A DNA stretch of 63,910 bases from positions 1-63,910 of the forward strand of contig JAGAIW010000067.1 in assembly GCA_017626305.1 (NCBI GenBank), written 5' to 3'. The position numbers and the translations under genes are program-made. The notes below the pieces were generated by a model, which saw only the letters and a program-made list of their open reading frames with translations, did not search any database and was not told where the DNA came from. Numbering within the stretch: the stretch's first letter is position 1; each line of letters begins with the position of its first letter. Shown here piece after piece: positions 25,947 through 33,717 of this stretch. This DNA is from Clostridia bacterium (GTDB taxonomy: Bacteria > Bacillota > Clostridia > Christensenellales > Borkfalkiaceae).

Positions 25947-25978
25947 AACGGCTTTGCCGTCCGCAAAGCCGTTTTATA
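25947..25978 (-). terminator. Hairpin after darA
   Basis: AACGGCTTTGC, CGTCC loop, GCAAAGCCGTT. The tail is T-rich on the plus strand and weaker on the minus strand, so as a darA terminator it is only moderately supported. Confidence 0.55.
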
Positions 25979-25986
25979 CTCTTTAT

Positions 25987-26310
25987 TTACATCTTTTCAA
26001 AACGCTCAATCGCCGATACGAATATCGTCGCGCCACCAACGAGCACTTCCGTTTTATAATACCCAAAAGCGGGTACGCCTGCGTTGACCACCGAAGGCAT
26101 AGGCTCCATACGCTGCGCACAATGCTTGCGGATAATTTCAATCGCCTGTTCCACTTTATCGTCTTCCGTACCGATAAGCAACGTCATGTTTCCCGCTTTC
26201 AAAAAGCCGCCCGTCGTCGCCATCTTGGTAAAGGAAAATTTTTCTTCCGCCAAAGCGTCGCACACTTCCCCTGCGTCTTTCTTGTTGATAATCGCCGTAA
26301 TCATTTTCAT
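25987..26310 (-). CDS. darA: Cyclic-di-AMP receptor, PII-like (DarA)
   Basis: A 107-residue PII-like trimeric protein that binds c-di-AMP in Firmicutes (DarA/PstA). It starts MKMITAIINKKDAGEVCDAL, then FTKMATTGGFLKAGNMTLLI at about 28-47 (the conserved TTGGFL ligand segment), and ends with GGATIFVSAIERFEKM. The length agrees with B. subtilis DarA (109). The downstream target is not established. GGGGGGAAAC serves as ribosome site; the frame continues upstream into the promoter and is excluded. Confidence 0.93.
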   Translation of the reverse strand: MKMITAIINKKDAGEVCDALAEEKFSFTKMATTGGFLKAGNMTLLIGTEDDKVEQAIEIIRKHCAQRMEPMPSVVNAGVPAFGYYKTEVLVGGATIFVSAIERFEKM

Positions 26311-26347
26311 ATTCGTTTCCCCCCGAAACTTGCTTTTTCTACTGTAT

Positions 26348-26376
26348 AGTATAGCAGATTTTCCTTTTTTTGTCAA
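26348..26376 (-). promoter_or_regulatory. Sigma-A promoter of darA
   Basis: TTGACA-N17-TATACT on the minus strand. Confidence 0.85.
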
Positions 26377-26424
26377 TACCTTTGACGAAATTTATTTATT
26401 CCTTAGTCATTACGGAGTAAATGG

Positions 26425-27051
26425 CTAAAACGGTGCGTAATATTCCCCGCCGCGCCGATAGGAAATTTTGCCTTGCATATAATCGACAAACGCCGAAACG
26501 AACGATTCTTCTTCCGTTTTTTTCACGGCGACTTTCAAATGCACCTTTTCCCCGTACTGACAATCGAGCAGCGTACAAGGCGCGCCTGCAATATATTTTT
26601 GCGCCCCGTCTATCCCCGTATATTCCACGGTAAAAACGTACTCAACGCACACCTGCAAGCTACGGATATCCGCGCCGTCCAAACACTCCGCCACGCACGA
26701 AGAATAGGCGCGCACAAGTCCGCCTGCGCCCAGCTTAACGCCGCCAAAGTAGCGCACCACCGCCACCGCCGTTTCAAACAGCTTTTTGTTTTTGAGCACT
26801 TCCAGCATAGGCACACCCGCCGTGCCCTGCGGTTCTCCGTCGTCCGAAAAGCGTTGTAAATTGCCCGCCTTATCCGCAATAAACGCATAACAAACGTGCG
26901 TAGCCAACGTGTGCTTGCTACGGATTTGCGCGATAAAGGCGCGCGCCTGTTCTTCACTTTCCACGTGCGCGCAATAGGTGAGAAAGCGCGAACGCTCGAT
27001 TATCTTTTCGCTTTCATGCTCGGCATACACCGTGCGGACGGATTTTTCCAT
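26425..27051 (-). CDS. YigZ/IMPACT family protein
   Basis: A 208-residue protein of the UPF0029 (IMPACT/YigZ) family. The N-terminal domain has RSRFLTYCAHV, HVCYAFI, and the signature FSDDGEPQGTAGVPML at about 67-82, followed by AVVRYFGGVKLGAGGLVRAYS. A C-terminal domain (DUF1949-like) follows. The bacterial function is unclear; a role near translation is only suggested by eukaryotic IMPACT. The start at 27051 follows AAAGGAAAGCTT. It lies 45 nt downstream of tyrS on the same strand, beyond a hairpin terminator. Confidence 0.92.
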   Translation of the reverse strand: MEKSVRTVYAEHESEKIIERSRFLTYCAHVESEEQARAFIAQIRSKHTLATHVCYAFIADKAGNLQRFSDDGEPQGTAGVPMLEVLKNKKLFETAVAVVRYFGGVKLGAGGLVRAYSSCVAECLDGADIRSLQVCVEYVFTVEYTGIDGAQKYIAGAPCTLLDCQYGEKVHLKVAVKKTEEESFVSAFVDYMQGKISYRRGGEYYAPF

Positions 27052-27063
27052 AAGCTTTCCTTT

Positions 27064-27092
27064 GAAAATACGGGCGGTATGCACCGCCCGAT
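27064..27092 (-). terminator. Terminator of tyrS
   Basis: On the minus strand ATCGGGCGGT, GCAT loop, ACCGCCCGTAT (one bulge), then TTTTC. Confidence 0.7.
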
Positions 27093-27095
27093 ATT

Positions 27096-28292
27096 TTATT
27101 TGATAACAATTTTAAGGTGTACTTTTTTACCCTTATGCAAAACGAATTCGCGTGCGGGAAGTCCTGCATTGACGTCGGTAACCTTATCTTCGTTGACCGA
27201 AACGCCGCCCTGTTCGATAAGTCTTCTCGCTTCGCCCTTGGATTTGGCAATCCCTGCCGCAACCATAACGTCGACGACGGTAGCGCAGTTTTCCACTTCC
27301 TTCGTCAACAGCTCTGCGTCGCCGCCGCCAAACGCGGCTTTCGCCTGTCCTTGGGCAAGCTTAGCCTGTTCTTCGCCGTGCACTTCCTTGGTAAGTTCAA
27401 ACGCAAGCGCGTCCTTTGCCGCGTTAATGCGTTCGTCCTTGTAACGGCACAGCTCTTCAATTTGTTCTAAGGGCAGGAAGGTGAGCAGTTTTAAGCACTT
27501 CTCCACGTCTTCGTCCGCCGTGTTGCGCCAGTATTGATAAAATTCGTACGGCGTGGTTTTGTTTTCGTCCAACCAAACCGCGCCCTTCGCCGTCTTGCCC
27601 ATTTTCTTACCGTCCGACGTCGTCAAAAGGGTAAACGTCATGGCAAACGCCGGCTTTTGCTCCTTGATACGGATTAAGTTTGCCCCTGCCAAAATATTGC
27701 TCCATTGATCGTCGCCGCCAAGCTCTAAACAACAGCCGTACTTTCTGTACAGCACCAAAAAGTCGTACGCTTGCATGAGCATGTAGTTGAATTCCAAAAA
27801 AGACAATCCGCGTTCTAAGCGTTGCTTAAAGCACTCCGCCGTCAGCATACGGTTGACGGAGAAATGCGCGCCCACTTCACGCAGGAAATCGATATAGTTC
27901 AAATCGAGCAGCCAGTCCCCGTTATCTACGATAACCGCCGCGTTTTCCCCTTCAAAGCTGACGAAACGGGACATTTGTTTTTTGAAACATTCCACGTTAT
28001 GGCGAATGGTTTCCTTGGTCATCATAGAGCGCATATCCGTTCTACCCGAAGGGTCGCCAACCATAGCCGTACCGCCGCCGATAAGAATAATCGGCTTATG
28101 CCCTGCCTGCTGCATATGGTGCATGGCAATCAGCTGCATAAAGTGCCCTACGTGCAACGAATCCGCCGTGGGGTCAAAGCCGATATAGAAAGGAACGCTT
28201 TCCTTGCCAAGCATATCGTACAGTTCTTCTTCAAACACCGTTTGTTTGATAAAGCCCCTTGCGCGTAAAACGTCCATTGCATTCGTTTTCAT
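27096..28292 (-). CDS. tyrS: Tyrosine--tRNA ligase
   Basis: TyrS charges tRNA-Tyr. The 398-residue class I enzyme has [19 protein letters not shown] at about 36-54 (HVGH form of HIGH), [31 protein letters not shown] with QWSNI, and [13 protein letters not shown] at about 227-239 (KMGKT, the family's KMSKS). It ends with an S4 RNA-binding domain ([19 protein letters not shown]). It is of the TyrZ-like longer group. Ribosome site AAAGGAGATACT. It is preceded by an attenuator with a Tyr-rich leader peptide. Confidence 0.97.
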   Translation of the reverse strand: MKTNAMDVLRARGFIKQTVFEEELYDMLGKESVPFYIGFDPTADSLHVGHFMQLIAMHHMQQAGHKPIILIGGGTAMVGDPSGRTDMRSMMTKETIRHNVECFKKQMSRFVSFEGENAAVIVDNGDWLLDLNYIDFLREVGAHFSVNRMLTAECFKQRLERGLSFLEFNYMLMQAYDFLVLYRKYGCCLELGGDDQWSNILAGANLIRIKEQKPAFAMTFTLLTTSDGKKMGKTAKGAVWLDENKTTPYEFYQYWRNTADEDVEKCLKLLTFLPLEQIEELCRYKDERINAAKDALAFELTKEVHGEEQAKLAQGQAKAAFGGGDAELLTKEVENCATVVDVMVAAGIAKSKGEARRLIEQGGVSVNEDKVTDVNAGLPAREFVLHKGKKVHLKIVIK

Positions 28293-28311
28293 GATAGTAT
28301 CTCCTTTGATA

Positions 28312-28345
28312 TAAAAAACGGTTTGCTTATCTTAGCGCAAACCGT
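28312..28345 (-). terminator. Attenuator terminator in the tyrS leader
   Basis: On the minus strand ACGGTTTGC, a ten-base loop, GCAAACCGT, then TTTTTT, ending about 20 nt before tyrS. Upstream, AAACCCGT (28369-28376) can pair with the 5' arm (ACGGTTT, one bulged C) and so form an antiterminator. Confidence 0.85.
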
Positions 28346-28384
28346 CCGTTTTTCTTTGTGATTTGAGTACGGGTTTTTTGCGCG

Positions 28385-28462
28385 TCAAATAGTCGTATCG
28401 CCGTAATAATAGGCGTACGCATACGTTTGATAATATTCCTTTTGCCGCATAAAACCTTTCAT
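28385..28462 (-). CDS. Tyrosine-rich leader peptide of tyrS
   Basis: A 25-codon ORF lies between the tyrS promoter and the attenuator terminator. Seven tyrosines fall at residues 10, 11, 14, 16, 18, 19 and 20, in the run EYYQTYAYAYYYG. The stop codon is 9 nt before the antiterminator strand AAACCCGT. A ribosome that finishes the peptide would cover that strand and permit termination; one stalled at Tyr codons would leave it free and prevent termination. The ATG lies 9 nt after the -10 box, so the leader mRNA has almost no untranslated 5' end and no ribosome site. Confidence 0.82.
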   Translation of the reverse strand: MKGFMRQKEYYQTYAYAYYYGDTTI

Positions 28463-28471
28463 AGTACTTTC

Positions 28472-28500
28472 ATTGTACACGCTTTTTATTTCTTTGTCAA
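28472..28500 (-). promoter_or_regulatory. Sigma-A promoter of tyrS and its leader
   Basis: TTGACA-N17-TACAAT on the minus strand, 200 nt before tyrS. Confidence 0.88.
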
Positions 28501-28569
28501 GCATTTGAAAGGTTTTTCTATGAAAAAAGAACGATTTGGAAAAACCAAACCGTCCTTTTGCTTTTCATT

Positions 28570-30369
28570 TTACGCCGTCTTTTTAATGCCCCATTTCCTG
28601 TACTGCTGCACACCGCTTTCCGTCGCGTATTTCGCCGTAACCGTCAGCGTGTTCCCGTCAATTTCAAAATCCGCCCAAGAGCTGACATTAGAAGACAGCA
28701 CGTATTTATACAACGCCCCTTCTTCCATGCTATACGGCGAACGAGTTTGATTGCCCGCAGGTCCGTTCATTAAGTACAAAACGCCATCGGGGTTTACCGA
28801 ATACTCTATACCGTTTACCGTTTCCCACGTTTCCGTGGTCGTTTCACAATCCTCGTTAATGGGTAGCGTACGGGAAATCAAATGGTCGTGTCCTTGCAAA
28901 ACGACGTCCACACCGTACTGAGCAAAAAGCTTGCTAAGCTGATTGCGCAACGCCATCGATTGCGGTTTTCTGTCTGGTCTAATTCCCCATTGTCCGGCGG
29001 AGTACATTGGACAATGCATAGCCACAAACGTCCACGTACAGGTATTATTTTTTAATTCGTTTACCAACCATTCATACTGCGCGCCGTCCAGCCCACCGCT
29101 GCCGTTTGTGTTGGTGTTCAGCAGCAAGAATTTGGCGTTGCCGTACTCAAAGCTGAAATAATATCCCGTAGTCGTTGTTTGCTCGGGAAATTTGTTATGG
29201 AAATGCTCGAACATTTCGTTTTCTCCACCATACCACGCCATTTGTTCGTGATTACCCGAAACAGGCATAACAGGCAATTTAGACAAGTAAGAAAAATTAC
29301 TATCCACCATATTATCCCATTGCCATTCGTATTTGGGATTATTCGTCATGTCCCCCGTATGCACGGCAAAATCGGTTGCGCCGACAATATTTGAAAGCAC
29401 CTGCTTATAATATGCACCGCTCCCGTCCGACGCGGTATCTACTTGCGAATCGCTGACGTGAGTAAAGGTAAATTTGGTAGCGTTGGGGTCTTTGGTTTGT
29501 ATACCCGTTGTCTCCGTACCGATTTCCGCATATTTATCGTACGCCCTGTACGTATACGTAGAAGACGCGTCTAATTTTATATCCACCTTAGATACCCAGT
29601 AGGCGAGCTGTTGGTCGTTTTCGTCGTACGTTTTATATTGCTTAGATATCAGCGTATACTCTTCCCAGCTCCCTGAAAGCGTATCGCCTTTTTTTATTTG
29701 AATTACGGCGCGCAAGGGTTTCTCGTCCGTATTGTACGTAAAGCCGTATACCGATTGCTTGGAATCGTACATGGTAACCGTCAAGGAAGTCGCCTTATAT
29801 TGCGGCTTATCCGCATCAGGTATCGGGGTCAACGGTTCGCCTGCCCAAAAGGTTTCTCCGTTCCCCTTTGCACCACATACGCACGATTTATAATATTCGG
29901 TATTCTTTTCTAGCGTAGGCTCGGTCTTTATGTATTGCGGTTCGGCAACTTCTTGGTTATATACGCAATCTCCCAGCTCATCGTCATAAAATACGTGATA
30001 ATCCAGCCCTTTTTTTCCGCAACGCACGCACGATAAATAATACTCTGCGCCCCGTTGACAGTTTGCAGGAGCTTTAAAATATTCGTCCGCCATTACTTTT
30101 TCCGTATAGGAATGCCAAAGCTGCTTGCCCTCCGCAAAGCTTTCTTCGCCTTTTTCGCCACATTCACAGCTATAATAATATCTTGCGGCATTCTCGCAAT
30201 CCGGTTCCGATTTGAGATATTCCTCTGCTACGTTTTTTTCGGTAAATGCATGCGTATGCGACGAATTGCCGAAAGAGCTGCCGTCGTTTCCGCCGCCGCA
30301 GGCCGTCATAAACAAGCTGCCCGCCGCTAATAACAACGCCAAAATTCGACTTGCTTTGTTTGCTTTCAT
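28570..30369 (-). CDS. Surface metallophosphoesterase lipoprotein
   Basis: A 599-residue exported lipoprotein. The signal peptide (about 1-24) ends in the lipobox FMTAC with a GGG linker. Residues about 35-215 hold three repeats of about 60 residues with a Tyr/Cys pattern such as YYYSCECGEKG, YYLSCVRCGKKG and YYKSCVCGAKG. A purple-acid-phosphatase-type beta domain follows. The calcineurin-like phosphatase domain has FTHVSDSQ, VHTGDMTNN, VSGNHEQM, VAMHCPMYS and LQGHDHL with all usual metal ligands. The substrate is unknown; surface location suggests phosphate scavenging or nucleotide cleavage. The start follows AAAAGGAGAG. Its promoter spacer contains a 12-base homopolymer. Confidence 0.88.
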   Translation of the reverse strand: MKANKASRILALLLAAGSLFMTACGGGNDGSSFGNSSHTHAFTEKNVAEEYLKSEPDCENAARYYYSCECGEKGEESFAEGKQLWHSYTEKVMADEYFKAPANCQRGAEYYLSCVRCGKKGLDYHVFYDDELGDCVYNQEVAEPQYIKTEPTLEKNTEYYKSCVCGAKGNGETFWAGEPLTPIPDADKPQYKATSLTVTMYDSKQSVYGFTYNTDEKPLRAVIQIKKGDTLSGSWEEYTLISKQYKTYDENDQQLAYWVSKVDIKLDASSTYTYRAYDKYAEIGTETTGIQTKDPNATKFTFTHVSDSQVDTASDGSGAYYKQVLSNIVGATDFAVHTGDMTNNPKYEWQWDNMVDSNFSYLSKLPVMPVSGNHEQMAWYGGENEMFEHFHNKFPEQTTTTGYYFSFEYGNAKFLLLNTNTNGSGGLDGAQYEWLVNELKNNTCTWTFVAMHCPMYSAGQWGIRPDRKPQSMALRNQLSKLFAQYGVDVVLQGHDHLISRTLPINEDCETTTETWETVNGIEYSVNPDGVLYLMNGPAGNQTRSPYSMEEGALYKYVLSSNVSSWADFEIDGNTLTVTAKYATESGVQQYRKWGIKKTA

Positions 30370-30398
30370 AGTTATCTCTCCTTTTTCTTTTTGACTAC

Positions 30399-30431
30399 AT
30401 TTTAAACCGTACCCCCCCCCCCCGTTGTCAA
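30399..30431 (-). promoter_or_regulatory. Promoter of the phosphatase lipoprotein gene with a homopolymer spacer
   Basis: On the minus strand TTGACA (30426-30431) and TAAAAT (30399-30404) are separated by 21 nt, of which 12 are consecutive G. Loss of four G would restore the ideal 17-nt spacing. Confidence 0.6.
30412..30423. repeat. Homopolymer tract C12 (G12 on the coding strand)
   Basis: Twelve consecutive C, the longest such run I saw. It lies inside the -35/-10 spacer of the lipoprotein promoter. Tract length may be uncertain in assembly. Confidence 0.9.
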
Positions 30432-30498
30432 GGGAAAAACGTAAGGATTTTTCGGTAATTTGATAAGATTGCGGACGTTTAAAAGCTTTTTCCAAAAC

Positions 30499-30527
30499 TT
30501 GACAAATCGCGGTTTGTATGATAGAAT
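30499..30527 (+). promoter_or_regulatory. Promoter of the WYL regulator gene
   Basis: TTGACA-N17-TAGAAT, 31 nt before the start codon. Confidence 0.75.
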
Positions 30528-30558
30528 AGACAGCGCAATAAAAAGGAGCAACGTATTT

Positions 30559-31470
30559 ATGAAGTTTACCGTACTTTTAGATATTTTATCCGAGCTACTT
30601 CGCAAGCGCCGTATCACGGCGGCGGAAATTGCCGAACAACACGGCGTATCGGCTCGGACCGCCTATCGGTATATCGATTTAATCGCCACGGCAGTACCCG
30701 TCAGCGTGCGTACGGGCAGAAACGGCGGCGCGTATATCTCGGATAGCTATAAACTCCCGTCGGGATATCTGTCCCAAGAAGAATACGACGCGGTGTCCCA
30801 AGCGCTTGCCGCGGCGTACGCGCAAACGCCCGAAGAACGGTTTTTATCCGCCAAACGCAAGCTGTTTGCAGAGCAAAAACAGGAAAAACGGGAAGTGGCT
30901 ATGACGGGAGATATTACTTCCGTTCAAATACAAGCGTCTTCCCCTGCCGTTACGCAAAAACTCAACCTGCTTTCGGAGTGTATCCGCCATAAATACGTCG
31001 TAGAACTCACCTATTTAGGGGACGATAACAAACGCGCGCAAACCAAAGCCGAACCGCACGCGCTTATCTTTTATCACGGCAGCTGGCAGATATTCGCCTT
31101 TTGTCATACCCGTCGGGATTTTCACTTCTTCACGGTGGGTAAGCTGCTTTCGTGCGTCAAAACGGAAACGCGTTTTCGTAAACGTCCGTTCAAAAAAGAA
31201 CACTTGCTTACCAAAGCGCCTACGCCCCTTGTCGACGTACGCTTAGAGCTTGACGCGGCGGCTTTACCGTTGGCGCAAGACGCGCTTGGCGCGGAAAACT
31301 GCTATAAGCGCAGCGGAAAATGGTACGCGTCCGCCCCCTTGCCCGACGACGAAAAAACGTACGCGCTTATCTTATCGTTAGGGGTAGGGGTAAAGGTGCT
31401 CTCTCCCCTTTCTTTACAGCGCAAAATAGCCGACGCCGCCGCAAAAATCGTCGAAAACTATTCCGTTTGA
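30559..31470 (+). CDS. HTH/WYL domain transcriptional regulator
   Basis: A 303-residue regulator. An N-terminal winged helix of the DeoR/HTH_11 type covers about 1-60 (ITAAEIAEQHGVSARTAYRY then GRNGGAYISDSY). A WYL domain covers about 140-220 (VVELTYLGDDNKR, PHALIFYHGSWQIFAFCHTR with the family Trp/Tyr context, DFHFFTVGKL). WYL domains bind nucleic acid or nucleotide ligands. It is divergent from the phosphatase lipoprotein, with the two promoters 67 nt apart, so it may regulate that gene or itself. The start at 30559 follows AAAAGGAGC. Confidence 0.9.
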   Translation: MKFTVLLDILSELLRKRRITAAEIAEQHGVSARTAYRYIDLIATAVPVSVRTGRNGGAYISDSYKLPSGYLSQEEYDAVSQALAAAYAQTPEERFLSAKRKLFAEQKQEKREVAMTGDITSVQIQASSPAVTQKLNLLSECIRHKYVVELTYLGDDNKRAQTKAEPHALIFYHGSWQIFAFCHTRRDFHFFTVGKLLSCVKTETRFRKRPFKKEHLLTKAPTPLVDVRLELDAAALPLAQDALGAENCYKRSGKWYASAPLPDDEKTYALILSLGVGVKVLSPLSLQRKIADAAAKIVENYSV

Positions 31471-31472
31471 TA

Positions 31473-31501
31473 GAATATCCGTCCCCTTTGCCGTCTATAA
31501 T
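31473..31501 (+). promoter_or_regulatory. Possible sigma-E promoter of murG-yunB
   Basis: GAATATC-N14-TCTATAAT: the -35 matches KMATATT at six of seven positions, the -10 matches CATACAHT at five of eight. A sigma-A reading of TATAAT is equally possible but has no good -35 at 17 nt. Confidence 0.35.
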
Positions 31502-31522
31502 AAATAGTAGAAGGAGACGGAC

Positions 31523-32566
31523 ATGAAAAAAATACTCTTCACGGGCGGCGGTAGCGCAGGCCACGTCGTACCGAATATCGCACTCATGGACGATTTGCTC
31601 ACCACGGGCAAAGCAGAAGTGTGCTACATGGGCACGGACGGCATTGAAAAACGGTTGCTTTCGGGGAAAAATATCCCCTATTACACCATTTCCTGTCCAA
31701 AGCTAATCCGCGGTGGCGGGCTAGCGGGCTTGAAAAATAATTTACGTATTCCTTGGGCATTTTTCAAGGCGGTAAAAAACGCGCAAAAGGGTTTGGAGCT
31801 ACTCCGTCCCGACGTCGTGTTTTCCAAAGGCGGCTACGTCGCCCTGCCCGTCGTGTTCGCGGCAAAGCGCTTGCGTATTCCCTGCTACGCCCACGAAAGC
31901 GATTTTTCCCCGGGGCTTGCCAACAGGCTTTCCGCAAGCAAGTGCCAAAAGACGTTTACGTCTTTTCCCGAAACCGCCAAGCGATTACGCCGCGGGGAAT
32001 ACAGCGGCGCGCCCATGCGCCGTTCCGTTTTATACGCGTCCAAAGCCGCCGCGCGCAGCTCTATGGACATACCGCCGAATCGTAAAACGTTGCTCGTATT
32101 CGGCGGCGGTTCGGGCAGTCAAGCTATCAACGACGCCGTTCGCGCGCAGTTGAAAAAGCTGACGGAAAAGTATCTCGTTTTACACGTTTGCGGTAAGGGC
32201 AATCTTATCGAAAGCAACGCCAAAAATTACAGACAGTTTGAATATATCGCCAGCATGGGCAAGGCGTACGCTTGCGCGGACGTCGTGGTAAGCCGCAGCG
32301 GCGCAGGCGCGGTATTTGAATTGATGTGCTTAAAAAAACCCACGCTGTTTGTCCCCTTAGAAGGGCAAACGCGCGGCGACCAAATAGAAAACGCGGAATA
32401 TTTCCAAAAGAAAGGACTTTGCCGTATTCTTTGGCAATCGTCTTTAAGCAGGCTTTCGGAATGTGTAGACGAAACGTTTGAAGATAAGGCTTTGCGTCAA
32501 CGGCTTGCCGCGTCGCATATCACTCCTGCCAACGAACGCATTATACGGGAATTGTTACGCCCGTGA
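31523..32566 (+). CDS. murG: MurG-type UDP-GlcNAc:lipid I glycosyltransferase
   Basis: MurG adds GlcNAc to lipid I to give lipid II on the inner membrane face. The 347-residue GT-B protein has the N-terminal G-loop FTGGGSAGHVVPN at about 6-18, VFSKGGYVALP, YAHESDFSPGLANR, the second G-loop VFGGGSGSQAIND at about 192-204, and the donor site SRSGAGAVFELMCLKKP with QTRGDQIENAEYF. It is not in a mur/fts cluster but overlaps yunB, so it may supply peptidoglycan precursors during sporulation or be the only MurG; the sequence cannot decide. Ribosome site AGAAGGAGACGG. Confidence 0.9.
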   Translation: MKKILFTGGGSAGHVVPNIALMDDLLTTGKAEVCYMGTDGIEKRLLSGKNIPYYTISCPKLIRGGGLAGLKNNLRIPWAFFKAVKNAQKGLELLRPDVVFSKGGYVALPVVFAAKRLRIPCYAHESDFSPGLANRLSASKCQKTFTSFPETAKRLRRGEYSGAPMRRSVLYASKAAARSSMDIPPNRKTLLVFGGGSGSQAINDAVRAQLKKLTEKYLVLHVCGKGNLIESNAKNYRQFEYIASMGKAYACADVVVSRSGAGAVFELMCLKKPTLFVPLEGQTRGDQIENAEYFQKKGLCRILWQSSLSRLSECVDETFEDKALRQRLAASHITPANERIIRELLRP

Positions 32567-33261
32567 GCGCCTTTCACCACTACGATTTGCCGTCCTATCC
32601 GCCTAAAAATAAAAAGCGCAAAAGAAAAAAACGGCTGTTGTACGTACTTATCGGGATTGCCGTAACGGCGATTATCGTCTTTTTCTACTTCCAACGCAAC
32701 GTTACGCGCGTGCTCATTTCCATTAGCGAAGCTACCATGCGCGCCAGTACCGCAATCGCCGTCAACGACGCCGTATATTATACGCTGAGCGACACCATGC
32801 GCTACGACGACCTTGTGACGGTAACGCGCAACGATACGGGGGATATCGTCGCTATATCCGCTAACTCCTTAAAAATCAATAAAATCGCAAGAGATACTGC
32901 GTCCATATCGCAATCCAACTTAAAAAATTTAAGTCTGAACGGCATTCCCGTACCCCTTGGGGCATTGACGGGCATTGAAGCGTTTGCAGGGCTTGGACCG
33001 AGTATTCATTTCCGCATCATTCCCGTCAGCAGCGTTTCGTGCGGGTTTTCGTCGTCCTTTGAGAGCGTAGGAATCAACCAAACGAAACATTCTATCTACT
33101 TAAACGTGGTGGCGGATATCAGTATCGTCATGCCGTCCAGTACGGAAAATTTCGCCGTAACGACGGACATTTTAATCGGAGAATCGATCGTCGTCGGCGC
33201 AATCCCCGACACCTATTTACAATCGGATATCTTCGGCGGAAAGCCCAACCTTTCCCCGTGA
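32563..33261 (+). CDS. yunB: Sporulation protein YunB
   Basis: A 232-residue protein with a basic N-terminal tail (about 14-24), one membrane anchor at about 25-44 and an extracytoplasmic domain, matching YunB of spore formers, whose gene is under sigma-E in B. subtilis. Conserved parts include MRASTAIAVNDAVYYTLSD and the GIPVPLGALTG segment. It begins with GTG, and the start overlaps the murG stop by four bases (GTGA), so translation is coupled. The molecular role is unknown. Confidence 0.88.
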   Translation: MSAFHHYDLPSYPPKNKKRKRKKRLLYVLIGIAVTAIIVFFYFQRNVTRVLISISEATMRASTAIAVNDAVYYTLSDTMRYDDLVTVTRNDTGDIVAISANSLKINKIARDTASISQSNLKNLSLNGIPVPLGALTGIEAFAGLGPSIHFRIIPVSSVSCGFSSSFESVGINQTKHSIYLNVVADISIVMPSSTENFAVTTDILIGESIVVGAIPDTYLQSDIFGGKPNLSP

Positions 33262-33290
33262 AAAAACACTCCGTTTGGAGTGTTTTTCGT
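33261..33290. terminator. Bidirectional terminator between yunB and spoVAE
   Basis: AAAAACACTCC, GTTT loop, GGAGTGTTTTT. Confidence 0.85.
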
Positions 33291-33674
33291 TTAGTTTTTC
33301 TTACTGCGAGAGCGGAAAATAACCGCCATTAAAAAAGAAAAAATCACCGCTGCCGAGATGCCTGCGCTTGCCGCAGACAGCGCGCCCGTCAGCGCGCCGA
33401 ACAGCCCCTTTTGCGCGCCTTTTATCGCGCCGTTCGCAAGTAGATATCCAAAACCGCTTATGGGCACGGTAGCGCCTGCCCCTGCAAAATCAACAAGGTA
33501 TTGATACAGCCCAAGCCCTTGCAGCACGACCCCTGAAAGCATGAAAATAACGAGTATTTTCCCCGCCGTCAAATCGGTAAAATTGATGACGATTTGCGCC
33601 AGCATACAAATTGCGCCTCCGACCAAAAACGCTTTGGCAAAGCCCCATAAAATTTCTATATACTGTTCAAACAT
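33291..33674 (-). CDS. spoVAE: Stage V sporulation protein AE
   Basis: A 127-residue membrane protein of the SpoVA channel that moves Ca-dipicolinate into the forespore. It starts MFEQYIEILWGFAKAFLVGG, has VVLQGLGLYQYLVDFAGAGA and TVPISGFGYLLANGAIKGA, and a C-terminal membrane segment ending in basic residues. Four hydrophobic segments are visible. Ribosome site AAAGGGGAAAG. In other spore formers spoVAE follows spoVAD directly; here about 3.3 kb with three other genes separates them. Confidence 0.93.
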   Translation of the reverse strand: MFEQYIEILWGFAKAFLVGGAICMLAQIVINFTDLTAGKILVIFMLSGVVLQGLGLYQYLVDFAGAGATVPISGFGYLLANGAIKGAQKGLFGALTGALSAASAGISAAVIFSFLMAVIFRSRSKKN

Positions 33675-33717
33675 AGCTCTTTCCCCTTTGTAGTATTTTG
33701 GGGAATTTACGATAAGA

